This document shows, piece by piece, positions 1 through 8,356 of a DNA stretch of 64,000 bases. The notes under the pieces are model-generated. The model was not told the origin of the DNA. It worked only from the letters and a program-made list of their open reading frames with translations, and did not search any database. Every line of letters starts with the position of its first letter. Within the stretch, counting starts at the first letter, position 1. Origin of the DNA: Lachnospiraceae bacterium NSJ-143 (lineage in GTDB: Bacteria > Bacillota > Clostridia > Lachnospirales > Anaerotignaceae); the NCBI GenBank assembly GCA_022867625.1, contig JALIFM010000001.1:620001-684000 (forward strand), read 5' to 3'. Both the position numbers and the translations under genes were made by a program.

Positions 1-1
1 G

Positions 2-490
2 GGTGTGTTTATGGCTGTTAAGATGGTTGTAAGGCTTATAATGCTCATTATAGGCTCATCTCTGTTAACACTCACAACTACGCCTATACAGCTTACAGAC
101 GGAATTGAGCAGCTTTTAAAGCCGTTTTCAAAAATTGGCCTTCCGTCGGCGGAAATAGCCATGATGATGAGCATAGCTCTCAGGTTTGTGCCGACACTTC
201 TGGACGAAACCGACAAGATAATGAAGGCCCAGCAGGCAAGGGGCGCAGATTTTGACACTGGCGGAATAAAACAGAAGGCCCAGAGCCTTGTACCGGTGCT
301 CGTACCGCTTTTTGTATCGGCCTTCAGAAGGGCTGACGAGCTTGCCACCGCTATGGAGGCCAGATGCTATCACGGGGGAAACAACCGCACAAGAATGAAC
401 AAAATGGCTTTAAAGGGAAGCGACTACAGGGCTTCAGCTGTTATTGTTTTATATATTGCACTTACTTTTATTATTATGTTTGTATGGTGA
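2..490 (+). CDS. ecfT: Energy-coupling factor transporter transmembrane protein EcfT (3' part)
   Basis: This is the C-terminal part of the membrane scaffold of an ECF vitamin/metal importer, which links the ATPases to the substrate-binding S component. The reading frame is open to the left edge, so the start lies outside the window; about 161 residues of a family near 265 are seen. The visible part has hydrophobic segments and the cytoplasmic coupling region with QARGADFDTGG and the later EARCYHGG, the Ala-Arg-Gly type motifs that contact the ATPases. It is followed after 3 bases by truA, a common order in Firmicutes (ecfA-ecfA-ecfT-truA-rplM-rpsI). Confidence 0.9.
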   Translation, partial: GVFMAVKMVVRLIMLIIGSSLLTLTTTPIQLTDGIEQLLKPFSKIGLPSAEIAMMMSIALRFVPTLLDETDKIMKAQQARGADFDTGGIKQKAQSLVPVLVPLFVSAFRRADELATAMEARCYHGGNNRTRMNKMALKGSDYRASAVIVLYIALTFIIMFVW

Positions 491-493
491 TTT

Positions 494-1243
494 ATGTTAA
501 AGAGGATACTGTTTACAATAGCATATGACGGTTCGGGGTATTTTGGCTGGCAGAAACAGACTGATGAAAGAATACCTACTGTTCAGGGTGCGTTTGAGAA
601 GGCTTTAAGCGATTTCTTTAAAAAAGAAATAACCTGTATTGGCGCAAGCAGAACGGACAGGGGAGTACATGCCTTAGGTCAGAGGGCGGTTATTGATGTG
701 GATACAACAGTGCCGGCTGAGAGGCTTCCACTTGCGCTTCAGTCTTTTATGCCGGAGGATATAGCTGTTGTTGGAGCGTGTGAGGTTGCAGGGGATTTTC
801 ACCCGCGCTTTGACTGCATAAATAAGACATATCAGTACAGAATTTATAATGGAAGGTACAAAAACCCAATTTGCAGAAAATACGCTAAGCACTGCCATAC
901 AGCGCTGGATGCTGAAAGAATGAATGAGGTTTCTAAGGCTTTTATAGGTACACATGATTTTAAAGCCTTCGCCGCTTCGGGCAACAGCTCTAAGACTACC
1001 GTAAGGACAATATTTGATATAGGTGTAAAGCGTGATGGAGATTTTGTGATAATCACTGTTACAGGTGACGGGTTTCTTTACAACATGATAAGGATAATTG
1101 CAGGAACCCTGATGCTTGCAGGAAGCGGAAGGCTGAGCCGAAGCGGCCTTGAGAAAATTATCGAAAGCCGCGACAGGACAAGGGCCGGCAAAACAGCCGG
1201 ACCGGAAGGTCTTACGCTTATGGAAATTAAATACGGTATTTAG
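494..1243 (+). CDS. truA: tRNA pseudouridine(38-40) synthase TruA
   Basis: Isomerises uridines 38-40 in the anticodon arm of tRNAs to pseudouridine. The 249-aa length is normal. The N-terminal YDGSGYFGWQ and the catalytic motif ASRTDRGVHA, with its aspartate, are present, as is the C-terminal DGFLYNMIRIIAGTL block. The ATG lies 3 bases after the ecfT stop, so the two are probably cotranscribed. It is followed by the promoter and leader of the L13-S9 operon. Confidence 0.95.
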   Translation: MLKRILFTIAYDGSGYFGWQKQTDERIPTVQGAFEKALSDFFKKEITCIGASRTDRGVHALGQRAVIDVDTTVPAERLPLALQSFMPEDIAVVGACEVAGDFHPRFDCINKTYQYRIYNGRYKNPICRKYAKHCHTALDAERMNEVSKAFIGTHDFKAFAASGNSSKTTVRTIFDIGVKRDGDFVIITVTGDGFLYNMIRIIAGTLMLAGSGRLSRSGLEKIIESRDRTRAGKTAGPEGLTLMEIKYGI

Positions 1244-1254
1244 ATAAAAATACC

Positions 1255-1284
1255 TTGACAGGAGCAATTCAATTATAATATAAT
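1255..1284 (+). promoter_or_regulatory. Sigma-A promoter of rplM-rpsI
   Basis: TTGACA at 1255-1260 and TATAAT at 1279-1284 are separated by 18 bp, a near-consensus housekeeping promoter. It begins just after the truA stop and gives a transcript with a leader of about 145 nt before rplM. Confidence 0.8.
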
Positions 1285-1289
1285 TCAAT

Positions 1290-1430
1290 TATTGCGTAAA
1301 TGACTGATACGCCACTTAAAAACTCGATTAGCCCCGGGTTTTATAATATATTGTAACTGTCCGCTGATTGTGCCGGTGCATTTCCCTCACTGAGTACATG
1401 CTGGGACGCTTTAGTATTTAAGGAGGTTAA
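1290..1430 (+). ncRNA. Candidate L13 ribosomal leader
   Basis: The long 5' untranslated region of rplM has paired segments: GTCC near 1369 can pair with GGAC near 1403, enclosing smaller complementary pieces. L13 leaders that mediate autoregulation are known in Firmicutes (Rfam L13_leader). The assignment is by position and hairpin potential only; a covariance-model search was not possible. Confidence 0.4.
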
Positions 1431-1436
1431 TTAGAT

Positions 1437-1874
1437 ATGAGAACAACATACATGCCTAACCCTACAAAAGTTGAGAGAAAATGGTATGTTGTAGACGCTG
1501 AAGGTAAGAACCTTGGACGTCTTGCATCAGAAATCGCTAAAGTTTTAAGAGGAAAAAATAAACCAATCTATACATCATTTGTAGACACAGGTGATTATGT
1601 TATAGTTGTAAACGCTGACAAGATTGCTGTAACAGGCAAGAAGCTTGACCAGAAAAAATATTACCACCACACAGGCTATATCGGCGGCCTTAAGGAAATC
1701 ACACTTAAGAGATTACTGGAAACAAAACCTGAGGAAGTTATTAAACACGCCGTAAAAGGTATGCTTCCTAAAAATACACTTGGTAAAAACATGATTAAAA
1801 AGCTTCATGTATATGCTGGCCCTGAGCACGACCACGCGGCACAGAAACCTGAAGTTTTAGAAATCGAAGCTTAA
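1437..1874 (+). CDS. rplM: 50S ribosomal protein L13
   Basis: Large-subunit protein needed early in 50S assembly. The 145-aa length is typical and the sequence carries the family blocks [23 protein letters not shown] and AVKGMLPKN, ending near the conserved [17 protein letters not shown] sits 8-14 bases before the ATG. It is cotranscribed with rpsI 23 bases downstream. Confidence 0.97.
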   Translation: MRTTYMPNPTKVERKWYVVDAEGKNLGRLASEIAKVLRGKNKPIYTSFVDTGDYVIVVNADKIAVTGKKLDQKKYYHHTGYIGGLKEITLKRLLETKPEEVIKHAVKGMLPKNTLGKNMIKKLHVYAGPEHDHAAQKPEVLEIEA

Positions 1875-1897
1875 TAGTATTATAAGGAGGAAGCAAA

Positions 1898-2290
1898 ATG
1901 GCAGTAGCAAGATATTACGGCACTGGTAGAAGAAAATCATCTGTTGCCAGAGTATATTTAGTACCTGGAAACGGCAATATAACAATAAATAAAAGAAGCA
2001 TTGATGAGTATTTTGGTCTTGAGACTTTAAAGCTTATCGTTCGTCAGCCTCTTGAGCTTACAGAGACAGGCGCTAAGTTTGATGTGCTTGTTAATGTTAG
2101 AGGCGGCGGCTTTACAGGTCAGGCAGGAGCAATCAGACACGGAATCTCAAGAGCCCTTCTTGAGGCTGATTCAGACTACAGGCCTTCATTAAAGAAAGCC
2201 GGTTTCCTTACACGTGACCCAAGAATGAAGGAAAGAAAGAAATACGGTCTCAAAAAAGCGAGACGTGCTCCACAGTTCTCAAAGAGGTAA
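1898..2290 (+). CDS. rpsI: 30S ribosomal protein S9
   Basis: Small-subunit protein whose C-terminal tail reaches the P-site tRNA. It is 130 aa with the family start [19 protein letters not shown], the central [17 protein letters not shown], and the basic C-terminus ending KRR-type residues followed by PQFSKR. A strong AAGGAGG precedes the ATG. A clear terminator follows, closing the L13-S9 operon. Confidence 0.97.
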   Translation: MAVARYYGTGRRKSSVARVYLVPGNGNITINKRSIDEYFGLETLKLIVRQPLELTETGAKFDVLVNVRGGGFTGQAGAIRHGISRALLEADSDYRPSLKKAGFLTRDPRMKERKKYGLKKARRAPQFSKR

Positions 2291-2315
2291 TCTCAGAGAA
2301 TACAAAAAGTTTATC

Positions 2316-2350
2316 AAAACCCCGAAGACTTATGTTTTCGGGGTTTGTTT
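2316..2350 (+). terminator. Rho-independent terminator after rpsI
   Basis: An inverted repeat (AAACCCCGAA / TTCGGGGTTT) is followed by a T-rich tract. It ends the rplM-rpsI transcript. Confidence 0.85.
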
Positions 2351-2534
2351 ATGTTATGTTTATAAATGCTTTTTATTGTGTGTCAATATAAATAGTTGTA
2401 TAATACTTATTAGTGTGTAATTGCAGAGTTGTTTAAATTTAAACCGGTTATGAGACTTGCTTAAGCTTTATACATAATTCTTTTAAATCATTGCGGCGGT
2501 ATAAAATGGAAATCTGAAGGGAGTATTTTTAGAT

Positions 2535-5500
2535 ATGCAGGATGAAGCTTTAGCGAAAGTAGAAGCCTTTGCCAGAAAGATACTGAGACTGTATTTTTGT
2601 GAGTCGGACTTGGAGTTTTTAATTTCGACATTCGATGATGACATTGTATGGCTTGGGGCAGGCGATAAACAGAAAGCGGAGGGCAAAGAGGCTGTGGCGG
2701 CCTGTTTCAGGTCTGGGCAAAATGAAATGATTCCGTGCATCATGACAGAGGAGGAATATGAAACCAGACACCTTGACGGAGACTGTTTTTTCTGCGAGGG
2801 TGAAAGCTGGCTTCAGCCTGAGCCAAGCACCGGCATGTATTTTAAAACACGCCAGAGGATAACTTTTATATTTAAAAAGTATGGAGATACATATAAAACA
2901 GTCCATATTCATAACTCGGTTTCTTATTCTGATATAAAAGATGACGAGCTTTTTCCGGTTAACGCTGCAAAGGAGGCATATAAGGCTCTTGAGAGCGCTG
3001 TTATACAGAAGGACCGGCAGATTGATTTAATGATGCTGCAGCTTTCCGGCGGGCTTCAGATATGCTATTTTGATAGTTGTTTTACAAATAAATGGGTGAG
3101 CGAAAGCCTTTGCAGTCTTTTGGGGTATGATGATGCTGAAGATTTTAAGCTTTGTACTGGCAGCAAAGACAAATCCTTTATAATACCGGAGGACTTTGAA
3201 CAAATTTCAGCAAGCCTTAAGGCGCAGTTGAGTGTGGGAAACACATATTCTCTGGAGTACAGGGTTAAAAAGAAAAATGGCGATGTAATTTGGGTCGCCG
3301 ATATGGGCAGCTTAACAAAGGATACAGACGGCGAGAAGGTAATATACTGCTTTATATCTGATATAACTGAACGGAAAAACCGTGAGCTCATGATATCAAA
3401 AGCCAACAGGGAAGTGGAAAACCAGACAAAGTTCCTTACCCAGCTTTATAATACTGTGCCCTGCGGTATACTTCAGTTTACAACAGATGAGTCGCACAGC
3501 ATAGTAAGCCTTAACAGAATGGTATGGGAGTTTTATGGCTATTCCTCAAGGGAGGAATATATTGACAGTGTCAAATCTCCAGTCAGGCTTGTTCTGGAAA
3601 ACGACAGGGAAAATATACTCGGCATTATTGACAGTCTAAGCCTTGGCGTGGGTACAGTATCCTACACAAGGGAAACTCAAAAGAGAAGCGGAGAAAGAGC
3701 ATGGATAAGCGTGATAATGGAGCGGATAGTAAATGCTGACGGTCTTGAAGTAATACAGGCTGTTTTTACAGATATTACCGAGATGATGCTTTTGCAGCTT
3801 GCTCAGAGAAAGGAAAACCAGCTTGAAAATAAGCTGCTGAGAGCAGCCATAAGTGTGGCGTATCCTCTGATTATGAGTGTAAACCTCACAAAAAACACCT
3901 ATAAGTGCTTTGTTGATGAGCAGAGCGGCTACTCATTCAGCAATGAAGGGGATTATGACAAGCTTATAAGGCTTTCGGCTGAACGCGCATATCCTTCTTA
4001 CCGTGACGAGTATGAGTCCAAGTTTTTAAAAGAAAACGTGATAAACAGATTTAATAGCGGTGAAAAAGAAATCTATATGGAGCTAAAGCAGATAGGCTCA
4101 GACAATAAATACCATTGGGTTTCAATTCATGTGATATATGTTGATAATCCGTTTGACAGCTGCACGCTTGCTATATTTATGATAAGAATACTCGACAGCC
4201 AGAGGGCTGAAAAGGCACGTCAGGAACAGCTTATGAGGGACGCTCTGGCTTCAGCCAAAGCGGCAAACAGCGCCAAGTCGGATTTTCTGTCAAGAATGAG
4301 CCACGATATAAGAACACCTATGAATGCCATAATCGGCATGAGTACAATAGGAAAGTTTGCAGCTGGAAACGAGGAAAGGGTTAAGGACTGCTTTAATAAA
4401 ATAGATACTTCATCCAGATACCTCTTGTCGCTTATAAATGATATACTTGATATGTCAAAGATAGAGACGGGTAAAATGAATATAGCCCATGAGTATTTTG
4501 ATTTTTCTGAGCTTGTGAGCGAGATAAGCTCCATTATTTATCCACAGGCAAGGGATAAGAATATAATGTTCGAGATACGCGCAAGTGGGGAACTGGAACA
4601 GTACTATATAGGAGATGCCCTTAGGATAAAACAGATCTTGATGAACCTGCTTTCAAATGCCCTTAAATTTACGCCTGAGCAGGGGCGGATAGATATAGAT
4701 ATATGGGAAGAAAAACGGGCTAATGGTTTTGCATATATGTCATTCAGGATTTCGGACTCTGGTATTGGTATGTCTGAAAGCTTTATGAAAAAAATCTTTC
4801 AGCCGTTTGAGCAGGAGGTCATGGAAGGGGCAAGGAATAATGTAGGAAGCGGACTTGGGCTTTCAATCGTATATAATCTTGTCCAGCTGATGAATGGCAC
4901 GATAGATGTTAAAAGTGAAAAGGGCTATGGCACTGAGTTTACTGTTTGTCTGCCTATTGAGCTTACAAATGATGATATTGAGGCTGAAACCCAGCGCAAA
5001 GCAAAAGAGCTGCTGAAAGGCACAAATATACTTGTTGTAGACGATGATGAGACAATAGGGGAACAGACAAAGGTAATACTTGGGGATATAGGCGCCAGAT
5101 GCGTATGGGTTGATTCAGGAATTAAGGCTGTGGAGGAGGTAAAGAGCTCCTTTGAAAGCGGCGATGTGTATGACATAGCTATGATTGACTGGTTTATGCC
5201 TGATATGGACGGCATAGAGACAACAAGGCGTATCCGTTCAGTTGTGGGACCTGACACTATGATTATTATTATTTCGTCATATGACTGGAGCACTATAGAG
5301 ACAGAGGCAAGGCGGGCGGGAGCTGATTATTTTATATCAAAGCCGCTGCTTAGGAGCTCTGTTTATGACACTCTTACAGCGCTTGAATGTGGGTGTCACA
5401 AAAGCTCGATTCAGTCACAAAGCATGCCTTCCCTCAGCTCACGAAAAGTGCTGCTGGTGGAGGATAATGAGCTGAATATGGAAATAGCCAGGTCGCTGCT

Positions 5501-5825
5501 TGAAATGTCTGGAATTGAAGTCAAGGCCTGTGAAAATGGGAGAAAAGCTGTTGAGGCGTTTGAAAGCTCCCCTGATAATTATTTTGATGCTGTTTTAATG
5601 GATATACGTATGCCTGTGCTTGACGGCCTTTCGGCCACAAGACAAATCAGGGCGCTTAAGAGGCAGGACGCGGCAAACGTGCCGATTTTGGCTATGACCG
5701 CAAATGCTTTTGACGAGGACAGAAACGAAGCCTTTAAGGCGGGAATGAACGGCTATCTTGTAAAGCCTTTGGATATGTCGGTGCTCTTTAGTGAGCTTGT
5801 AAAGTTTATGGGCCAGACCAGATAA
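2535..5825 (+). CDS. Hybrid sensor histidine kinase with NTF2-like and PAS sensors and two receiver domains
   Basis: A 1096-aa phosphorelay protein. Residues about 1-125 resemble an NTF2/SnoaL-like fold. PAS-like repeats lie at about 170-285, 300-420 and 430-555. The HisKA dimerisation helix has SHDIRTPMNAIIGMS with the phospho-accepting His near 590. The HATPase spans about 690-805 (DSGIGM, GSGLGLSI). Two receivers start near 831 (ILVVDDDE, Asp near 885) and 970 (VLLVEDNE, Asp near 1023). No transmembrane helix or DNA-binding output domain is seen, so it probably senses a cytoplasmic signal. The gene stands alone, with GAAGGGAG before the ATG, and its partner is not in the window. Confidence 0.9.
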   Translation: MQDEALAKVEAFARKILRLYFCESDLEFLISTFDDDIVWLGAGDKQKAEGKEAVAACFRSGQNEMIPCIMTEEEYETRHLDGDCFFCEGESWLQPEPSTGMYFKTRQRITFIFKKYGDTYKTVHIHNSVSYSDIKDDELFPVNAAKEAYKALESAVIQKDRQIDLMMLQLSGGLQICYFDSCFTNKWVSESLCSLLGYDDAEDFKLCTGSKDKSFIIPEDFEQISASLKAQLSVGNTYSLEYRVKKKNGDVIWVADMGSLTKDTDGEKVIYCFISDITERKNRELMISKANREVENQTKFLTQLYNTVPCGILQFTTDESHSIVSLNRMVWEFYGYSSREEYIDSVKSPVRLVLENDRENILGIIDSLSLGVGTVSYTRETQKRSGERAWISVIMERIVNADGLEVIQAVFTDITEMMLLQLAQRKENQLENKLLRAAISVAYPLIMSVNLTKNTYKCFVDEQSGYSFSNEGDYDKLIRLSAERAYPSYRDEYESKFLKENVINRFNSGEKEIYMELKQIGSDNKYHWVSIHVIYVDNPFDSCTLAIFMIRILDSQRAEKARQEQLMRDALASAKAANSAKSDFLSRMSHDIRTPMNAIIGMSTIGKFAAGNEERVKDCFNKIDTSSRYLLSLINDILDMSKIETGKMNIAHEYFDFSELVSEISSIIYPQARDKNIMFEIRASGELEQYYIGDALRIKQILMNLLSNALKFTPEQGRIDIDIWEEKRANGFAYMSFRISDSGIGMSESFMKKIFQPFEQEVMEGARNNVGSGLGLSIVYNLVQLMNGTIDVKSEKGYGTEFTVCLPIELTNDDIEAETQRKAKELLKGTNILVVDDDETIGEQTKVILGDIGARCVWVDSGIKAVEEVKSSFESGDVYDIAMIDWFMPDMDGIETTRRIRSVVGPDTMIIIISSYDWSTIETEARRAGADYFISKPLLRSSVYDTLTALECGCHKSSIQSQSMPSLSSRKVLLVEDNELNMEIARSLLEMSGIEVKACENGRKAVEAFESSPDNYFDAVLMDIRMPVLDGLSATRQIRALKRQDAANVPILAMTANAFDEDRNEAFKAGMNGYLVKPLDMSVLFSELVKFMGQTR

Positions 5826-6038
5826 ATATTGTATGAGATGCCTGCGGCTGTGCTGTGGGCTCTTTTTTTCTGTCTTAATTTCAGTTAATTCAGAAAATTA
5901 ATTAAAATAACGCATTTTATATAAAAAAAGTGTATGCGTAATTTACTTTTTTTGGTATACTATATACTCAAAGTGGGGCGAGATTAAGTAATGCAGTTAC
6001 AGCGTACCCGCAAAGAACAGATTAAAGGAGTTACAACA

Positions 6039-7367
6039 ATGAAAACAAAGGAATACAGTTTATTTACCGCAATTACAATGATTGTGGGAACAGTTATAGG
6101 GTCAGGAATATTTTTTAAAAGTGACAACATTCTTGTCTATACCAATGGGGATATAGTAAAGGGCATACTGGTATTTACATTAGCTGCTGTTGGTATTGTA
6201 TTTGGCAGCCTTACGATAAGCGTTCTGGCGGCTAAAACCAAGAATCCCGGAGGTCTTATAACATATGCCGATGAGTTTTCTGGACACAAAACGGCCTGCG
6301 CGTTTGGGTGGTTTCAGGTATTTGTGTATTACCCTTCGCTTATTGCTGTTGTGGCCGGCGTAGCCGGAGTGTATATGTCAATGCTCTATGGCTTTGAGAG
6401 CACACCAGAAACAGTGCTTGCCATAAGCCTTGGTTTTATAGTATTCTTTTTTGGCATGAACATACTGTCAGGAAAGCTGGGAGGATATTTCCAGAACGCC
6501 GCAACGGTTATAAAACTTATACCGCTGTTTTTAATAGCTGTTTCCGGATTTATATTTGGTGATGTAAACACAGCGTTTAACGAGGCTCCAAAAGCGGCTT
6601 CCTCATTTGGGTGGCTTGCGGCCCTTGCCCCTATAGCGTTTTCGTATGATGGCTGGGTTGTGTCTACATCAATAGCCCATGAGATAAAGAATTCTAAAAG
6701 GAACCTCCCTATTGCACTTGTTGTAGGGCCTATATTTGTGCTGGCGGTATATATACTTTATTTTGTCGGCATATGTGTGCTTGTGGGGCCGCAGGAGATT
6801 CTTACATTGGGGGATGCGCATGTCAATGTGGCCGCTCAGAAAATATTCGGCGATATTGGCGCTAAAATAATACTTGTGTTTATTGTTGTATCTGTACTTG
6901 GAACAGTAAACGGGTTTGTGCTTGGGTTTATAAGGCTTCCGTACTCTCTGGCCATAAGAAATATGTTTCCGGCCTCGGACAGTTTTGGTATAATAAACAG
7001 CAGCACAGGCACACCGGTTAAATCGGGTACTATAGCGTTTTTTATATGTATAGCATGGGCTTTTGTACATTACTCTGTTACAAAGCTTAACCTTATGCCT
7101 AACTCTGATGTATCGGAGATTCCTATAGTTGCCAGCTATATACTTTATATTATACTTTATGTACAGGTTATAAAAATGTATTTTAAAAAGGAGGACAGCC
7201 TGAGTGCCGCCAAGGGGCTTATAATACCTACTCTGGCTGTCATTGGCTCGCTTATAATAATAATAGGAGGGCTTGCAAACCCAATGACTTTGGTTTATAT
7301 TATGATTTGTGTAATTGTAATAGCTGTGTCACTGGTGTTTTATAAAAAAGAAAACAGCAGGGTATAA
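6039..7367 (+). CDS. APC superfamily amino acid permease
   Basis: Membrane importer or exchanger of the amino acid-polyamine-organocation family. The N-terminus has the family signature MIVGTVIGSGIFFK (unwound TM1 substrate site), and about 12 hydrophobic segments follow over 442 aa. The start at 6039 is chosen because AAAGGAG lies 8 bases upstream; an upstream in-frame ATG at 5991 has no such site. It is monocistronic: it is followed by a strong terminator and preceded by an AT-rich region with TATACT-like boxes near 5956-5968. The substrate cannot be assigned from sequence. Confidence 0.88.
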   Translation: MKTKEYSLFTAITMIVGTVIGSGIFFKSDNILVYTNGDIVKGILVFTLAAVGIVFGSLTISVLAAKTKNPGGLITYADEFSGHKTACAFGWFQVFVYYPSLIAVVAGVAGVYMSMLYGFESTPETVLAISLGFIVFFFGMNILSGKLGGYFQNAATVIKLIPLFLIAVSGFIFGDVNTAFNEAPKAASSFGWLAALAPIAFSYDGWVVSTSIAHEIKNSKRNLPIALVVGPIFVLAVYILYFVGICVLVGPQEILTLGDAHVNVAAQKIFGDIGAKIILVFIVVSVLGTVNGFVLGFIRLPYSLAIRNMFPASDSFGIINSSTGTPVKSGTIAFFICIAWAFVHYSVTKLNLMPNSDVSEIPIVASYILYIILYVQVIKMYFKKEDSLSAAKGLIIPTLAVIGSLIIIIGGLANPMTLVYIMICVIVIAVSLVFYKKENSRV

Positions 7368-7431
7368 CATGCTTTTATGACAGACTGATTATTGATGTTC
7401 CGTTTTTAATTGGCAAATAAGCAGCGTAACT

Positions 7432-7461
7432 AAAAAAGCGCCTCAAGAGGCGCTTTTTTAA
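7432..7461 (+). terminator. Terminator after the amino acid permease
   Basis: Perfect stem AAGCGCCTC / GAGGCGCTT with a short loop, flanked by A and T tracts, so it could work on both strands. Confidence 0.88.
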
Positions 7462-7588
7462 TGCTTTAAATTAGTTATAAATCAAAATATTTAATATGCC
7501 GGAAAGCAGTTGTTTCAGATTATTTCTAGTATAATAAGACTTAAAGAAATCTTAAAGGTTTAGATACTTTTTTCTTAAATAGTAAATT

Positions 7589-7597
7589 TGCTATAAT
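7589..7597 (+). promoter_or_regulatory. Extended -10 promoter of the two-component operon
   Basis: TGC followed by TATAAT (7592-7597) forms an extended -10 element about 65 bases upstream of the response regulator ATG. The -35 region is only a T-rich match. The rest of the 7368-7663 gap holds the permease terminator and no ORF. Confidence 0.55.
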
Positions 7598-7663
7598 ATT
7601 ACTGTGTTAAACAAAGGACAGATAACTTAGGGGAGTCGGCTGTATATTGGGAGGAAGATACAT

Positions 7664-8356
7664 ATGTATAATATTTTAGTCTGTGATGATGAAAAAGATA
7701 TTGTTTCAGCGCTGAAAATTTATCTTACATCAGAAAATTATAATATTTTTGAGGCTTATACAGGAGAAGAGGCTATTGACTGTGTAAAAAACAATGATAT
7801 ACATTTAATACTTATGGATATAATGATGCCTGTAATGGACGGCATTTCGGCTACGGCAAAGCTGAGGGAAGAATATAATATACCAATAATAATGCTTACG
7901 GCAAAGAGCGAGGACAGTGATAAAATACTTGGTCTTAATATTGGTGCGGATGACTACATAACCAAACCTTTTAACCCTATAGAAGTGCAGGCAAGGGTGC
8001 GCTCACAGCTGAGAAGGTACACAAAACTTGGCGGCATGGAGCAGAAACCGGGCAGGATAATACTTGGCGGAATCGAGATTGACGACGAGGCCAAAATAGT
8101 GACTGTAGACGGGGAGGCAGTTACGCTTACACCTATTGAGTATAACGTACTCAAGTTTTTAACTGAAAATTCAGGGAAAGTTTTTTCCTCAGCTGAAATA
8201 TATGAAAAAATCTGGCAGGAAAAGCCTATAGGCTCAGAAGGCTCGGTCGCTGTGCATATCAGGCATCTCAGGGAAAAGATAGAGATAAACCCGTCTGAAC
8301 CTAAATACCTTAAGGTAGTGTGGGGGCATGGGTATAAAATGGAGGGAAGAAAATGA
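7664..8356 (+). CDS. OmpR/PhoB-family response regulator
   Basis: A 230-aa DNA-binding response regulator. The receiver has VCDDEKDI (acidic pocket), LILMDIMMPVMDG (phospho-Asp near 52), and the conserved Thr and Lys in IIMLTAK and DDYITKPF. A winged-helix DNA-binding domain covers about 130-230 and ends VWGHGYKME. GGGAGGAAG precedes the ATG. Its stop overlaps the start of the kinase gene by 4 bases, so the pair is translationally coupled. Confidence 0.95.
   Translation: MYNILVCDDEKDIVSALKIYLTSENYNIFEAYTGEEAIDCVKNNDIHLILMDIMMPVMDGISATAKLREEYNIPIIMLTAKSEDSDKILGLNIGADDYITKPFNPIEVQARVRSQLRRYTKLGGMEQKPGRIILGGIEIDDEAKIVTVDGEAVTLTPIEYNVLKFLTENSGKVFSSAEIYEKIWQEKPIGSEGSVAVHIRHLREKIEINPSEPKYLKVVWGHGYKMEGRK

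Noticed and set aside
674-1288. Long - strand ORF across truA
   Set aside because: Antisense to a canonical TruA; no family and no ribosome site.
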